The notes under the pieces were generated by a model. It had not been told where the DNA came from. It saw only the letters and a list, made by a program, of their open reading frames with translations, and searched no databases. A program made the position numbers and the translations under genes. From contig JAJEKV010000005.1 in NCBI GenBank assembly GCA_021234155.1, positions 26,940,620 to 27,004,619 of the forward strand: a DNA stretch of 64,000 nt, in the 5' to 3' direction. The DNA is from Isoetes taiwanensis (lineage: Eukaryota; Streptophyta; Lycopodiopsida; Isoetales; Isoetaceae). Below, in pieces: positions 42,598 through 54,990 of this stretch (positions are counted from its first letter, which is position 1; each line of letters starts with the position of its first letter).

Positions 42598-44366
42598 CTG
42601 CTAAAAACCTACTGTGAGCTGTAAATGTTAGGTCATCCCTGTTGCCAGGCGGCTGCTGTGCATACCGGCTAACCGGAAGTTTGATTCTGCCGACTCTGCA
42701 TGCAGCTATGAATGGGCACAGTTCTAAATACATTTGCTTGTCTAGGAGCTAGCCTTGAGGTGAACATTTGGAGTCGTTAGTTTAGTAGAGCATCGGCAGG
42801 ATGATGAGCCGGAGATGGCGTACCCTAAATTGTCATGGTTTTTATGATGCGTGGCCTTCTTTTTCTGGTGATGCAATAGAACGGGTGTCGCTGGCGTAAG
42901 CCTTGCTTTTATGCTAATGTACCCGAAAGGTGAAGGCCCCTTTAACGGCCGGAGCTTCCCGGGGTTGATCATATAATTGCTTTGTAGCATCCGGCAAGGG
43001 TGGAGTCGGAAAGTCCAAAGACAGGTATATGAGTTTATTTGTTGGCTGTCTCTACAGTAGACTCTGCAGGTGAAGGCATCAATATTTTTGAACCAAGAAA
43101 CTTGAAAAATTTGGGTTGTACCTGTACAAATTTAAAAAAAATATCGAATTCTAAATTAGGGTGCATAATATGATGCCTAGGATAACCTTTCTTTACTGAC
43201 ATTTTGTGTTGCTTACAACAGTGAATTTGGCAGTTGCAATGGCTATGCATTGTGGCCTTAGAGTGGGAATTTTAGATGCAGACGTATATGGTCCTTCAGT
43301 CCCAACACTAATGAAACTTAATGGCCAGCCCCTCGTGGATTCAGTCTTTGTTTGACTTGAAATGGTCCATTCAATGATTTCGTACATATATGCTATTTTT
43401 ATTATTATGGAAAAGAAGATTATATATATCCTTCAAACTGCAGAGTCAAGAATGATACCCTTGGAGAATTATGGAGTTCGTTGTATGTCCATGGGCTTTC
43501 TGGTCGACAAAGATTCTCCAGTTGTTTGGAGAGGACCTATGGTATGTTTGTACTCGATTCACGGTTTTATCTTAGTCCATGTATAGGAATTTTTAAATTG
43601 CATTGCGAGAATGGGCTGCTTACAAGTTTAAAATTACTCCAAAATCAGTAATGAATGGAAAAAAGAACAAATTAGAAGTGGTATGCATTTATATCAAAAA
43701 ACTAAGAAAGACATCAGGATTTTCATGTTACTTCTTTATGGTAATTTGTAAGGCAATATTAGCACATAAAATAGATGTACTCTTATATGCAACTGGTAAA
43801 TCTATGATAATTTTCAGATTGTAGAAGATAGGTCAGAACATGTGAGAGAGTCAATTCACGAGTTCAATACTACTCTTGCATGTCAAATCTTTGGACTTGA
43901 TGGATTTGGTTGATGTATAAGCACCGAAATTTGAAAAGTCGATTTGTAGGTGATAAGTGCAATCGGAGTGGCATGGGGAAGCTTGGCGTGATGGTCGTTG
44001 ACATGCCTCCCGGTGCTCGGTGTTTTTCAAATCTCAATCTCTCGGTGGTGAGGCTTTCGTGTTCAGTATTGTACTATGACATCATCCGAGGGGACGAAGC
44101 GAAGGGCATAGCTTAATATTTATTTTATCAGTAAAGAGATGTTTGGGTGGGGATTTTCTTTGCAAAACTCACCTGGTTCTATATGTTTTGTGCATATATG
44201 CAGTAAGGCATTAACTTTGAAGTTGTAATACCTTTGAACTTGCAGTAATGCTACACATTTCCTCTGAAAATCTAATATCTTCTGGTTCTCTATGTATCGA
44301 TTCTTGCGGTGCATTAACTTCACGAAGTTGTAATGCCTTTGGACTTGCAAAAATGCTATACATCTC

Positions 44367-46320
44367 GAGTGAAAACGTTAAAGCTCTCAAGCAGGAGCTT
44401 GATATTGCGACTCATAAAATAAAGGTCAACTCTTTTGTCTGACATTTGATGACATGGAATGATAAATTGATCTATAGTTTATTTTTGCAGATTATGGAAA
44501 CTACAATGTTGATGGAAAGGTCCGAAGGGGTAGAAACAAGTTGAAAATTGAAGAGCTAACAAAACGCCTTCTTTGGGTGATATTAGAATACGCCAAGGAG
44601 ACCTCATAAGGAAGAAGCTACATAATACAATCCGGTGCTTATTATCATTGTCAAGCTATTAGTTTGTTTGCCTTCTCCTCGAAGGACGATGATTTGTTTA
44701 AGCATGGCATGTTTACCCCATGCAAGTGATAAGCCCTTCTTAAACCTATTGTGCGGAACTAAAAGGCAATATCGAGTCTTTTGTCGAAAGTCCTCTGTTG
44801 CCGGAAGATGAGGAATCAAAGTGATATAGCAAGGTGATTCAATATCCTACTTCAACGTAACCGCTTGGCCGAGGTCCGAGGTTCTTCCCCGCACAAGGTA
44901 TGTGTTTTGTCTTAAGCAACTATATTATGAAGTCTTCATCATTAATCGGGGTTGATTGTTTGATTTGATAGGTCGAAAACACTTGTTCTCGCTTGACAAG
45001 GTATTTGGTCCCAGGTCGGACAAGAATCAATCTTTACAGAGATTTCTCGGCTCGCTCGAGCGCCCTTGATGGATACAAGGTATCATTCTTGTTTTGTGTA
45101 GGAGGAGACTACCGTCGAGAGCATCATCATGATTGGATGGTTTGCAGTGCATTTTTTGCATATGGCCAAACAAGGTTCGGGTAAAACACATACCATGTTA
45201 GGTGATCCCGACATACGGGAGGAACGAGGGTGATTCCGAGATCTTTGGAACAAATTTTCAAGTCTAGCCGAGTTCACCTCTCGTGGATGGAACTTCGAAT
45301 GCGAGTTTGGATATAAAAAGTTAGATTATAAATTAGACATGTATCCAATATTTTGTTGGAATCGTATATCACGGGCATCTATGTTGGAGATTTACAATGA
45401 GCAAATAAGGCACCTCCCCGCACCGGGGCGCAACTCTAATAGTGAAAGCGGAACACCGGTTAAACAACATCAAGTTAAGCATGACCGAAATGGCAACACC
45501 GGTGTTCTGAGACCTAACCTTGGTTGATGTAAGCAACCGGGATGAGGTCTCTTCATCTGTTACAACGTGCTACCACAGAGCGGTATGAATTTCATTTAAG
45601 GTGCGGTTTAATATACATCAAAAGCAATTGTTTCGTGCTTGTTTTATAGATCCGTGGGGAAAAGCGGCAATTAATGAACAATCATCTCTCGGCCATTGTG
45701 TATTTACATTGCGCATCTCCGGGGTCAACGAGGTAGGAATTCATAATTCTTTCATGCCATGGAGTTTGTTGTGACCTAAATGGTTTGTGGTTTTATAATA
45801 GGGTAGATGAAAGCAAGAGGTCCATGGAATCTTGAACCTAATAGATCCGGCGGGAAGTGAGCGCCTTTCTCGTAGTGGATCTGGTGACCGATTGAAGGAG
45901 ACACAAAGTTAGTCATTTTTCTGGATTATATTTCCGGCTCTTTCTCAACCCAGCGTTTTGCATTTCTGAATCACGGGCAATTAATAAGAGCTTAGCAAGT
46001 TTGGGTGATGTAATTGCTTTGCCATTGCGAATAAAGAACAATTACATACCTTATCGAAATTCAAAACTTACGTACTTGCTTCAAGTATGTTTTCATTCTC
46101 TTATCTATTTTCCTACAATCATTATAACTTGGGGTTAACATCATTTTCAGCCATGTCCGGAGGCGATTCAAAGACACCGATGTTTGTGACCATTTCTCCC
46201 GATTCTAAATCCTCACACGAGTCATTATGTTCATCTTTGCTTTGCGACCAAAGTGAATACTTGTGAGATTGGTGTCCCAAGGCGACAAACACTAGCTCGT
46301 CCTTATGATTCTCGCCTAAG
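44367..46320 (+). pseudogene. Kinesin-14 (C-terminal motor, ATK/KATA-like) pseudogene inside NUBPL
   Basis: Pieces of a minus-end kinesin follow the family order. A coiled-coil neck (IEELTKRLL, LIRKKLHNTI) at 44540-44635. LKGNI near 44760 with LLPEDEES in another frame and KVIQYPTS. DKVFGPRSDKNQSL (about 44996). FAYGQT with the rest of the P-loop in a shifted frame (about 45160). SMLEIYNEQIRHL (45370). DVSNRDEVSS and LLQRATTERS (45525). NEQSS and HCVFTLRISGVNE (45675). [20 protein letters not shown] (45842). [20 protein letters not shown] (about 45985). [20 protein letters not shown] (46160), then IGVPR near 46270. The neck-before-motor order and the end sequence are typical of kinesin-14. 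Stops and frameshifts interrupt nearly every exon. Confidence 0.88.
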
Positions 46321-47469
46321 CCGAAATTAATCCAGTTCTCTGTCAGGCAGATAATTTTCTATAATGGGAGCTAATATATGATCCATTATACAAATGACGA
46401 ATACAAGTCTCTGCAGGTCGGGCTCCACTTGCATGGAAATTATTTCATTATATGATTAATAAAGCTTCTAGCTTTATCTATGTTAATAACAGACTACAAG
46501 AGGGGAAGGCCTGCAGGAAAGAAGATTCAATTGTAAATGATCTTTATTTTCGGAAATCTTATTGAGCATTATTTACTTGTGATAACAGATTCTTAAAATG
46601 ACTACCAACTATGTAGTTCAGGTTGTAGGTTAGACGTGCCATGTTCCTAGGTTACATATTGTTTTGTTTATTTGAAAATCGTGACGATCTGTACAACGTG
46701 CCTCGTTTTCTCTGCATCCTATGTGTACGAGGATGTAGGTTTCCTAATGCAGCATCATTTTTAATGCTATCGTTCTATGTATCCCTTTTCCCTTTCAACC
46801 ATTGCATATTTCTTAGGTGTTTTATAGGTAGTCACTAAGTGAATCGACTAAATAAGAAGTCGTGCAAAACAGTTTCTATACCCACTTGCTACCTTGTTCA
46901 TATGACCCGTTTTATTTCGAGAGAACATATTCGCCTTAAACCCATACCCTTAAATCTACCATTCCTTAAGTTTAGCATTAACTCGGGCATTGCAAAACCA
47001 CCCATATTTATGTGTGCAATATAATTAGAACAAAGCTGAAACGTTACTCCTTTTATATACTGGTTTATTTTAGGCCATAATATGGGGTTTGGGTTTTGGA
47101 TAGTGCATGAACTTCTATCTCGGCATACAACATTTATTCTGATTGCATTTATCTTGACGTAGGATTATTGTATTTATGGTGTGCGATTGATGATTGAGGC
47201 TGTTGATGATTTCAGTGCAGCCTATTATGACTTCTATGCTATCTTTGATAAGTTGAAGATAATATGCTTATCATAAGCATTAAGTTGCTATCACGAAAAG
47301 TCTTTGAACCAGTCTTTGAATTGTGTCAACACCCCAAGACCTTGCTTTATTGGATGCTCGCGAGGGTACGCACATGTTTCAAAAAGGTGGATGTCTTAGG
47401 TAAGCTAGTCTTTGTGTTCGTATTGCTTGAATGAAGGCCAATTTGCACTGGTAATTATCAATGTTCACA
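46321..47469. other. Unassigned DNA between kinesin and NUBPL pieces
   Basis: No exon recognised. It would be NUBPL intron or captured flanking DNA. Confidence 0.5.
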
Positions 47470-48059
47470 GATTTTGGCCATAGTCGAGAACATGAGCTAC
47501 TTTAGATGCCCAAAATGTGGAGAGATGGCGCATATATTTGGGCATGGAGGGGCGCAAGAAACTGCAACAAAGTTGGGCATTGATTTTCTTGGGAAGTAAA
47601 CCATCGTCGTCTTGCTACGCATTTTGAACTTCAAAATATAGGTGACGCATTTTGCAAATTGTAAAAAGAGTAGTCTTTTATACTTCGGGTAGTCATTGTT
47701 TTATCTAGCATCCACAAGCGATTACATGTGTCGAACAACGATGAACAACAAAAATGTGGTTGCATTGTAGGCACGTATTTTAGGACCCAAAATTTCATTT
47801 GATACCTTTCATGGATGACACATGACGATAAGCTTGTACTTGCATTTTCGCTGCATATTTTCTTATTTGATAATGTCTCTCTTATAGATCATGCAATGAC
47901 ATGTAGACTAATATAATTTTTTTTGGGATATTACTGATTGTTTTAATGCTAGGTCCCACTGAATCCATCTATTAGAGAGACTTCCGATCTAGGAATTCCA
48001 GTTGTGATGTCTTTACCAGAATCAGAAGTGTCCGTTATTGTGTGGGGAATTCCCTGAAA

Positions 48060-49340
48060 CGTCTAAGCAGGTGGACCTGTTTGCAGATTCTCAGGGAATC
48101 AAAGATGCAGATTCTCAATGTGCCCCTAAGTACCACAAGCCCTTGAGTATGTCTCTGGCAATAAGACAAGACAATATTGCTTCGTGTACCCTTTTAGAAA
48201 ATTCAATGCCTTTACAAAACTATCTGGAAAATTCCTTTGATATGTAAAGGCATGCTGTAAAGGCATGGTACTTAATGTGTTTTCACCAATCATAGAGCAC
48301 ACAAAATATGCCATGGATTCTTCTACAACTTTGTGTTCTGTGAATGTTTGGAGGCCATTTTACTCAGGCCTAAGATTTTTTCACTACACATTTTGGAAAG
48401 TCAAGTCAAGTTGACAAAGATCTCCTTCCCTTTTACTCTATGCCTAAGATTTTTCACTACACATTTTCCATTTCCAAAAGGTTACTTGAAATTTTGATAT
48501 CATCCAATTTGGACACAGAAAGGAGATTAACTTCCAGTTCAGATATATACATCTCCATCAATTTTAAGTAGGCCTTTGCCAATCTTCATTTTTCTTTCTC
48601 TAATACCGGGATGGGTCGGTACTGTGAAGAGCTCTCTTTGGACTAGCCATATGCGTGAAGAGCTCTCTTGCATTGGCCATATGATCACCAGATATAAAGT
48701 GGCCCAATTGTAAGGACGTATATTTCTAACTTGAGATTTCTATGGTTATGTATAGGTATTGTATAAAACAATCGTAGAAGTATTCAAAATAAATAAATCC
48801 CCTGAAGGTAGCAAGCATTTGTGATTTGCGAGAAGTGTGGAGCATTGGCACACATGTGTTGAGCAGATGATAAAGATACATAGTATGAATGGATAGATTT
48901 CCAGCTAGTGAAAGGGAGGGCCATAAAACATAATGAATGCAACTATAAAGAGTTGGAGTGCGTTTTGAAGCAAATCAGCCTTTCAAACTAGCCAACCTGC
49001 AACATGGTTTAGTACAAGTAGATGATTTTGAATTGCGTGTGTTGTTTAACTCTTCTTCAAACAATCGAAAAGCCTTGTAGCTAAGGTTATTGTTATATTA
49101 TAGAATATAAGAAGTAAATTGTTACTACTAGGCAAGCAACGTGATTACGATTTCTTTGCCATATGTTTGGTTCAAATCCCACATATTCAAGATCGTCTTC
49201 AAAATTGAGAGATATACTCTACCCCTAAGGGAAGGAAGGAAAACCCTCATCCATGTGGGTTTGTGGCATATTCCAAGTATATGTCAGTATATGCTCGAAA
49301 ACATGACTTTGATGTGTGATTTAAGCCATTTCACTCTCGG
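48060..49340. other. Unassigned DNA downstream of the NUBPL pseudogene
   Basis: No gene recognised. Small repeats: GTGAAGAGCTCTCTT twice (48626-48665) and CCTAAGATTTTTTCACTACACATTTT twice (48369-48465). Confidence 0.5.
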
Positions 49341-49342
49341 GT

Positions 49343-49376
49343 CACGGAGGGCAACCCTCCGTGCGCAGCACCTTGT
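49343..49376 (+). repeat. CACGGAGGG/CCCTCCGTG hairpin followed by CTTGT
   Basis: Perfect 9-bp arms around CAA, then eight bases, then CTTGT. This resembles a Helitron 3' end (hairpin then CTRRT) with one base off. It could be the right border of the captured NUBPL-kinesin block. Confidence 0.35.
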
Positions 49377-50983
49377 TTTATTTGTTTTCATTTTGCAATT
49401 TTTTCCCCGACAAAAGATCCTTTACTTTGATCGGGCAAATGCTGCCATGGCCAGCAGGAGATTTTAAGAAGGCTTCCCAAATAGAGAATTTATATCTCTA
49501 CCAAAAGATGTATTTGGGCCACAAATGATGCCGGAGATGGGCGGGATCTGCAGGAAAGGGAATGAAGAGATGGGTTGTCGTATTGGCGAGGTAGAGAGGG
49601 CCAAAAACACAGAGTGGTGAAGGGGATTAATTACTATGCCCACTCTGCAGCACCTCTTTTTTTCTTTTTTGGGTTCTTGCCAAACCATTCTTTACTCTTT
49701 TATTCTTCGGCTTCAGGCTTAGCCTACTGCAGCGGCACTACTAGGAGGCTCTTCTTGCCCTGCCCCACAGCGGTGTCCAGAATGTTTTAGCCCAGTTTAT
49801 CGATTTCCGATCCATTTCGTTCCGTTTAAATGCCCAGATCATTGCTTTGTTCCGTTTAAACGCGATTTAATGCCCGGATCATTGTTTTTCGGTCCATTTT
49901 GTTGGGTTTATGCCAGTTTTTAGCCCAGATTGTTGGTTTTCAGGGATGTGATTGGAACGAAACCAGATTTGCGGAAAATTAAGCGAGGAAAATTAATGGG
50001 CATTTAAGCGAAACCATATTTGCATTTAAGCGAGGAAAATTAATGGGCAGCTCTTTCAAAGCGCCGGTTTGGGTCAAAACATGCCAGCAGCTTAAACAAA
50101 GGTGCATGCTCAATTTGGAAATGTATAGAGAGCAAAGCATTAGTCTTGTTTTATCCAAGATTAGGATGTTACTTGAAGACAAAGACAAGCCTAAACTTGA
50201 AACCCGATTAGACTCTATCTAGAAGTTACCACTTCTATACAATACCAAAAGTGGGAACAAATTTTACCTAGTTTTAGGGCAATATTAAAAATCCAAAAGC
50301 GTGAACAAAGCAGTCTGGAGTTTTGGGGCAACATAAACATGAAAAAGTTGATATTTGTATGTTCTTTGGAGCTAAGTCATGTTGAACACCAATTCATCAC
50401 GCAAACCCATGTTAAACACCAATTCAGTCTTCAATTTCAAAACTGGGATATATAGATAGCGAGGAATGAACCTATACTTTACAAACTCTTCCCGTAAAAT
50501 CTTAGCTTTATTACAAGGAGCCATCCCAACAACATAATCCCAAGGATGATGCCTAACTGAAGCCAAAGCATGTGCAAGAGCTAGGGATGGTGGTCTCCCC
50601 CTTGCATACTTCAACCCAAACCAATCTCTTTTAAATATTTTTCCAAGTACGGGTTGTGAAGGAAGTTTACAACATGTTTGAAGGTGGTTGGATGTAAACC
50701 ATATGACATGTGGCAATGAGAAAATGTAAAGAAATAGCTACCTTAGGAGGAGAAGATGGTGATTCTAGCCTATTTTTTGTGGTTGGATGTAAACCATATG
50801 GCATGTGGCAATGAGAAAATGTGAAGAAATAGCTACCAAATAGACTTAAACTTCATTCTCCAGTCAGATAAAATAATTGTTATTCTAGCATTTCTATTCT
50901 CGAACTCCCCATCAGCATGTTAGTGGGTCTAGCAAACTACTGCACATTATAACAATGCCTAAACTGTTACAAGGGGTGGTAAA
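49377..50983. other. Unassigned DNA with internal repeats
   Basis: No gene recognised; the minus-strand ORF at 50372-50716 has no domain I know. Imperfect repeats with CCCAGATCATTG and TTCCGTTTAAA occur at 49790-49940. A 59-bp direct repeat lies at 50684-50742 and 50779-50837. Confidence 0.55.
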
Positions 50984-51025
50984 GAGAAATGTTCGCGGCG
51001 GCCTTGGCCGCCGCGATAAATTTCT
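50984..51025 (+). repeat. GC-rich hairpin repeat, copy 2
   Basis: AGAAATGTT, then the 22-base inverted repeat at 50994-51015 (CGCGGCGGCC arms around TT), then ATAAATTTCT. Reverse complement of the unit at 481-526. Confidence 0.85.
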
Positions 51026-51655
51026 TGTATAGATAAATGTATTCTTTGAGTGTTATACGACTAGTTGAGGCACTATTTAAAAATTGGTACCCACAAATGA
51101 ATTAATAGCATGGGTTTTAGGGTGAGAGAAGAATACACCTTTTGCATGTTAGCTCAAGGATTGAGTGGTCTGGCTCTGACTGAAACATGGGGGTTTCCAC
51201 CATACGTTGATTAATTTCACCTAGTAAACAAGTAACTTGATGGTGCTTTTGGACTGACAAATGTAAAAAATGCAAGGATACGCACAATGGAAAAATGTGG
51301 AACTCCAACAATGTAAAGTTAAAGGAAATGGCATTGGGCAAGAACTCGGGAACTAGACTAGTGTGTGGGCATTCAAAAATTGTCCCCAATTTTATATGCA
51401 GTTTGTGATCAATTGACAACTTCAACATTGAATATAAGCCATAGATTAAAAAGAATTATAAGATCCAACCTTAACCATTGAACAACTTCCAACATTGAAA
51501 TGGCATTTTCGCTTAGTTAATGAGGATTTATTTAAATGTTAACTACTTAAAAAATACAGCAGAGGGTAACTCGAGATTCGCAATGTGAAACTCAAATGTT
51601 TTATCCATTTGGAGATGCTCGAAATAACACTCTATTTTCTTCAATATGGGGGCAA

Positions 51656-51705
51656 AGCAGAGAAATGTTTGCGGCGGCCTTGGCCGCTCCAATAAATTTC
51701 TTGTA
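51656..51705 (+). repeat. GC-rich hairpin repeat, copy 3 (decayed)
   Basis: Same flanks (AGAAATGTT, AATAAATTTCTTGTA) but the right arm reads GGCCGCTCC, so the hairpin is damaged. Confidence 0.75.
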
Positions 51706-53149
51706 AGGGTAATCTAGTGCTGATGATGGCTAATATATTAGGATACATGTTCCAAACATATTTCTAATCTTTTACAACATATATTCCTGATATAAGTATG
51801 TTGATGACTAATGCATTAAAAAATGTGTTCAAGATACAAGTCAGTGTGATGATGTCGCGTATTAAGAACCTAATTTCGTGCCAGATCAATTTACGTCATG
51901 ATGATTATTAAATCTAAAAACAAATAGCGCTTTGGGGTTGAATGTTTTAGCTTCTTAAATGTATTTGACAGTTGAAGGTGTGTCACGCAAGTAGTGCACA
52001 TGTAACTAAATGTCAGGCACATGAAGGAATTCATTACCATTGGTTTTTCACTCAAATTCTTTAATGTGACAGTGCTTGTAATGAATCTCATAAGCAATTT
52101 AGTCTCAAAGTCTCTATGAAGTCTTTAAACTGCGCTTTCGTTATGTTGTATAACATGTGTTTCACATGCATAATTCCCTCGATGCAAGTTGCCGTATTGG
52201 CTGGCTAGGAAACGACGAACTTACCAGATGCTTGGGAGTTTCTACCTCACAACTCCAAGCCAAAGACTTCATATCCATCATAATAGCAGTAGTGGACAAC
52301 AAAACTGTGCACAAGGATGAGGATTTTTAAGCAACTTGAGCATGATGCGCAGACGATTTTTCTTGCAAGTTGGAAAAGAGAGCAATGCATGTGGTTTGGC
52401 TGGACTATACATTGAACTGGAGTGTGGAGGCTGGTGACGTTATTAGGAGAAAAAATAAAAAACCAAAATGTGAGGAATTCACGTTTTTCAAGACAAGAGA
52501 GATACACCAAGTGCCTTTTCAATATGCATATGGGCCACTTGCATACCGTTTCAATACAATAAGACCGTTTCTTACTTCAACACCCTAACAAAAAAAACTT
52601 AAAAATAAGAAAGAACCTTTATTACCCAGCACACCAAATACACCTACCATACCAAATACACCATTTTTTACACCATATTCTACTCCCAAAATAATCCATG
52701 TACTCTACTTTGGACTCAAGCAACACCAAACAATCCAAAAAGAAGGCACCAACCAGAATAGGTACAATGAATGAGATTTGAAATTGCATCTCTGTGGAGC
52801 TCTGTATTTTGCCTTTTTAATTAAGAGAAAGAATTCCAGTTCATAATGTACAGATATAAGGGCAAGCAATTTGGATGCCCCAAAGAATTCCTACACTAAT
52901 TTACAAAAATGTGTAGTCCAGGCCAGGTGCAAGGCTGGATCCAGTAAGAAAACCTCTGTAAAAATTTTCATCTGCTGGATGCTGCAGGCAAGAACATGCC
53001 AAGCAAGCCAATCTGAGTCAGGTTTTTTCTGGCCCCTCCAACTGTACTGCAAATCTTGTCCCTGCTTTTCCGAATGCATATTTACATCAAACGTGATGCA
53101 CCCAGTATCCTTTTGTTTCCAACAGGCACAAAAGAAAAAATTATAATCT
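51706..53149. other. Unassigned DNA downstream of the MAP3K gene
   Basis: No gene recognised. The last few hundred bases should hold the 3' UTR of the minus-strand kinase. Confidence 0.55.
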
Positions 53150-54547
53150 TCACACCAATTCCTTCAATCCCTGCCACAATCTCTCCCCTGTACCTGTCGT
53201 ATCATGGTTTCTGATCAAAAATCCCTGTTTCCCAATTAAAAATGCACCAGATGCCTGTCCTGTGGTAAAAAACCCACCACGCTGCTGGAATTTGGGACCA
53301 GAAAGGCCTAAATCCTTCGATTCCATACTGCTCGTACTTCCGTGCTCTGATGTGAGATCATCTGATGAAGAAATTTTTGAAATTGAACTCTGTTGCGAAT
53401 CTATGCTTTCAAAATCACTTAATCTGTTGAATAGGCTCGGAATTGAGGCCTTACCCTGTGGAGAACGGACCACAATCCATTTTCCTTGTGAAAAAGAAGG
53501 AGCAATTTTTGAATTTTCGCTTGTCCTTTTGCTGTTGGATGGGGACTCTGTTTCCCTGAACAAGGATTTCTTCTTCAGAGACAAGATTGGAACAGAATTC
53601 TCAAGAGTTGAAGCCTGGCTATCCCAAGCATCAGAGAATTCAAGGGTGCTATTTGGAGATCTGGGTTCGGCTTCTGCAGCCTTCTTTACAAGCACCAAAT
53701 CCTGAAGCACAAAAGGATGATCCAGTAACTGGGTGCTGGTCCAGCGGCTTTTTGCATCCCTGCACAAACATTTCTGAAGAAAATCCTTGCCCTCTTCTGA
53801 CAAAGAGCTAGGCAATTCCGGTAGCTCATCTGTGCAGCCAATTCTGTACAGAGCTACAAAGGAATTGGCTATATTGCTCCATGGTGCCCTCCCTGTAAGC
53901 ATCTCCAAAACTGTGCATCCCAGAGACCATATATCAGAGGATGGGCCCTGTTCTTCCTGCCTTGCAACTTCAGGAGCCATCCAAAGTGGTGTCCCCTTTA
54001 CCGCTGCAACACAATCCTCATTTTGTTCATCGTAATACTTGGCAGATCCAAAATCCCCAAGTTTTACCCCATTCAATCCAACCAGAACATTCTTCCCCTT
54101 TATATCACAGTGCACAATGTTCTTGCTGTGCAAGTAATCAATCCCCCGAAGAATGTCCCTGGTGTATGATCTAACCAGCTGCTCATCCAATTTTCCCCCA
54201 AATTTCTTCATCAAATCAGCTAAGCTACCACCGGGCATGTATTCCAGAAACACATTTCGCATTGATCTTCCATTTTCCACTGTCCAATCACCACCAAAAC
54301 ACTGCACAACTCTTGGAGAGTCCAAATCCTGCAAAATTTGCATCTCATTTTCCAAAGCCTTGACATCGTTCTTAGTTTTGTCACAGAACTCAATCGATTT
54401 TACAGCAAACAACTCCCCGTTTGCTGCATTCAGTGCCAAATTCACCTGTCCAAAGGATCCAGCACCTAATAAACTACCCCGGACCCAAGATCTAATACTC
54501 CCAAGCTTTCCTTCCATTCCAAACACCGGAATAGCTGAAAAGGGCAA
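53150..54547 (-). CDS. MAP kinase kinase kinase, MEKK/MAPKKK17-18-like, intronless
   Basis: 465 residues. The kinase domain covers about residues 21-285: G-loop GAGSFGQV (28-35), ATP-binding Lys50 in AVKS, catalytic loop HCDIKGKN with Asp148, DFG at 165-167, activation segment GTPLWMAPE (185-193), then SDIWSLGCTVLEMLTG. The GTP-WMAPE and HCDIKGKN forms mark a MEKK-type MAP3K; such short, intronless plant members act at the top of MAP kinase cascades in abscisic-acid and stress signalling. The C-terminal 180 residues are Ser-rich and low complexity, closing with GERLWQGLKELV. All catalytic residues are present and no stop interrupts the gene. The second Met (residue 11) is an alternative start. 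The exact subgroup is inferred from architecture. Confidence 0.95.
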   Translation of the reverse strand: MPFSAIPVFGMEGKLGSIRSWVRGSLLGAGSFGQVNLALNAANGELFAVKSIEFCDKTKNDVKALENEMQILQDLDSPRVVQCFGGDWTVENGRSMRNVFLEYMPGGSLADLMKKFGGKLDEQLVRSYTRDILRGIDYLHSKNIVHCDIKGKNVLVGLNGVKLGDFGSAKYYDEQNEDCVAAVKGTPLWMAPEVARQEEQGPSSDIWSLGCTVLEMLTGRAPWSNIANSFVALYRIGCTDELPELPSSLSEEGKDFLQKCLCRDAKSRWTSTQLLDHPFVLQDLVLVKKAAEAEPRSPNSTLEFSDAWDSQASTLENSVPILSLKKKSLFRETESPSNSKRTSENSKIAPSFSQGKWIVVRSPQGKASIPSLFNRLSDFESIDSQQSSISKISSSDDLTSEHGSTSSMESKDLGLSGPKFQQRGGFFTTGQASGAFLIGKQGFLIRNHDTTGTGERLWQGLKELV

Positions 54548-54990
54548 AACCCAAATCCTTATAACACCATGACAAGCTTCTAGGAATCCAGAAACTGGGT
54601 CAATACGGCGATTAAAAGCGGGAGACTGCGGCCATGGAAGGGGCGAATTATGAATGAATGGATTACAGAAGCTCCAAGTCTAGGAATCGACAAGGAAGGA
54701 TTCAAAAGGAAAAGTGAGGAAGGAGAGCAAGAAGGCGAGCTATTATATAAGGAGGAGGACCAGGTAAGAAGTATTCGAGAAGAAGATGCGTAGGGGAGGC
54801 TAGGAGGGGGGCCACCGGAACTGGCTATGGCTGGAAGCGAAGGCCTCTTCTTTTTGAAGGGACTAGGCAGACCCTTTCGCCGTTAGAAAATTAAAATACA
54901 CGAGATACAGGTAAATACAACACAGCAAAGATTTGTCCCACGAAATGCCGCGCAAAGATATGCCACGTGTCACCTCACGCGGGCCCATTT
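54548..54990 (-). promoter_or_regulatory. Promoter region of the MAP3K gene
   Basis: On the minus strand TTATATAATAG (about 54747-54757) lies some 200 bp before the ATG. A CCACGTGTCA G-box/ABRE core is at about 54961-54970, and GACACGTGGC lies further out at about 55243. G-box cores fit abscisic-acid regulation, which is inference. Confidence 0.5.

Larger units (their letters stand above)
42955..48055 (+). pseudogene. NUBPL/INDH (Fe-S assembly P-loop ATPase) pseudogene, split
   Basis: Exon-like pieces of the mitochondrial Mrp/NBP35-family protein that assembles complex I Fe-S clusters appear in order. LPGVDHIIA then, one base shifted, ASGKGGVGKS (P-loop, about 42985-43015). [20 protein letters not shown] followed by [15 protein letters not shown] (43222-43345, after an ACAACAG acceptor). 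[19 protein letters not shown] and SPVVWRGPM (to 43541, with a GTATGT donor). GKLGVMVVDMPPGA (about 43975-44015). After the kinesin insert come MSYFRCPKCGEMAHIFGHGG (47493 on) and NPSIRETSDLGIPVVMSLPE (about 47960 on). Frame slips and stops make it a pseudogene, but introns are retained, so it is not a retrocopy. Confidence 0.87.

Noticed and set aside
43035-43387. Minus-strand ORFs across the NUBPL exons
   Set aside because: Plus strand carries the P-loop ATPase motifs and splice sites.
50372-50716. 114-codon minus-strand ORF
   Set aside because: No domain, no splice or promoter support; left unannotated as a gene.
53262-54572. Plus-strand ORFs opposite the kinase
   Set aside because: Shadows of the MAP3K coding sequence.
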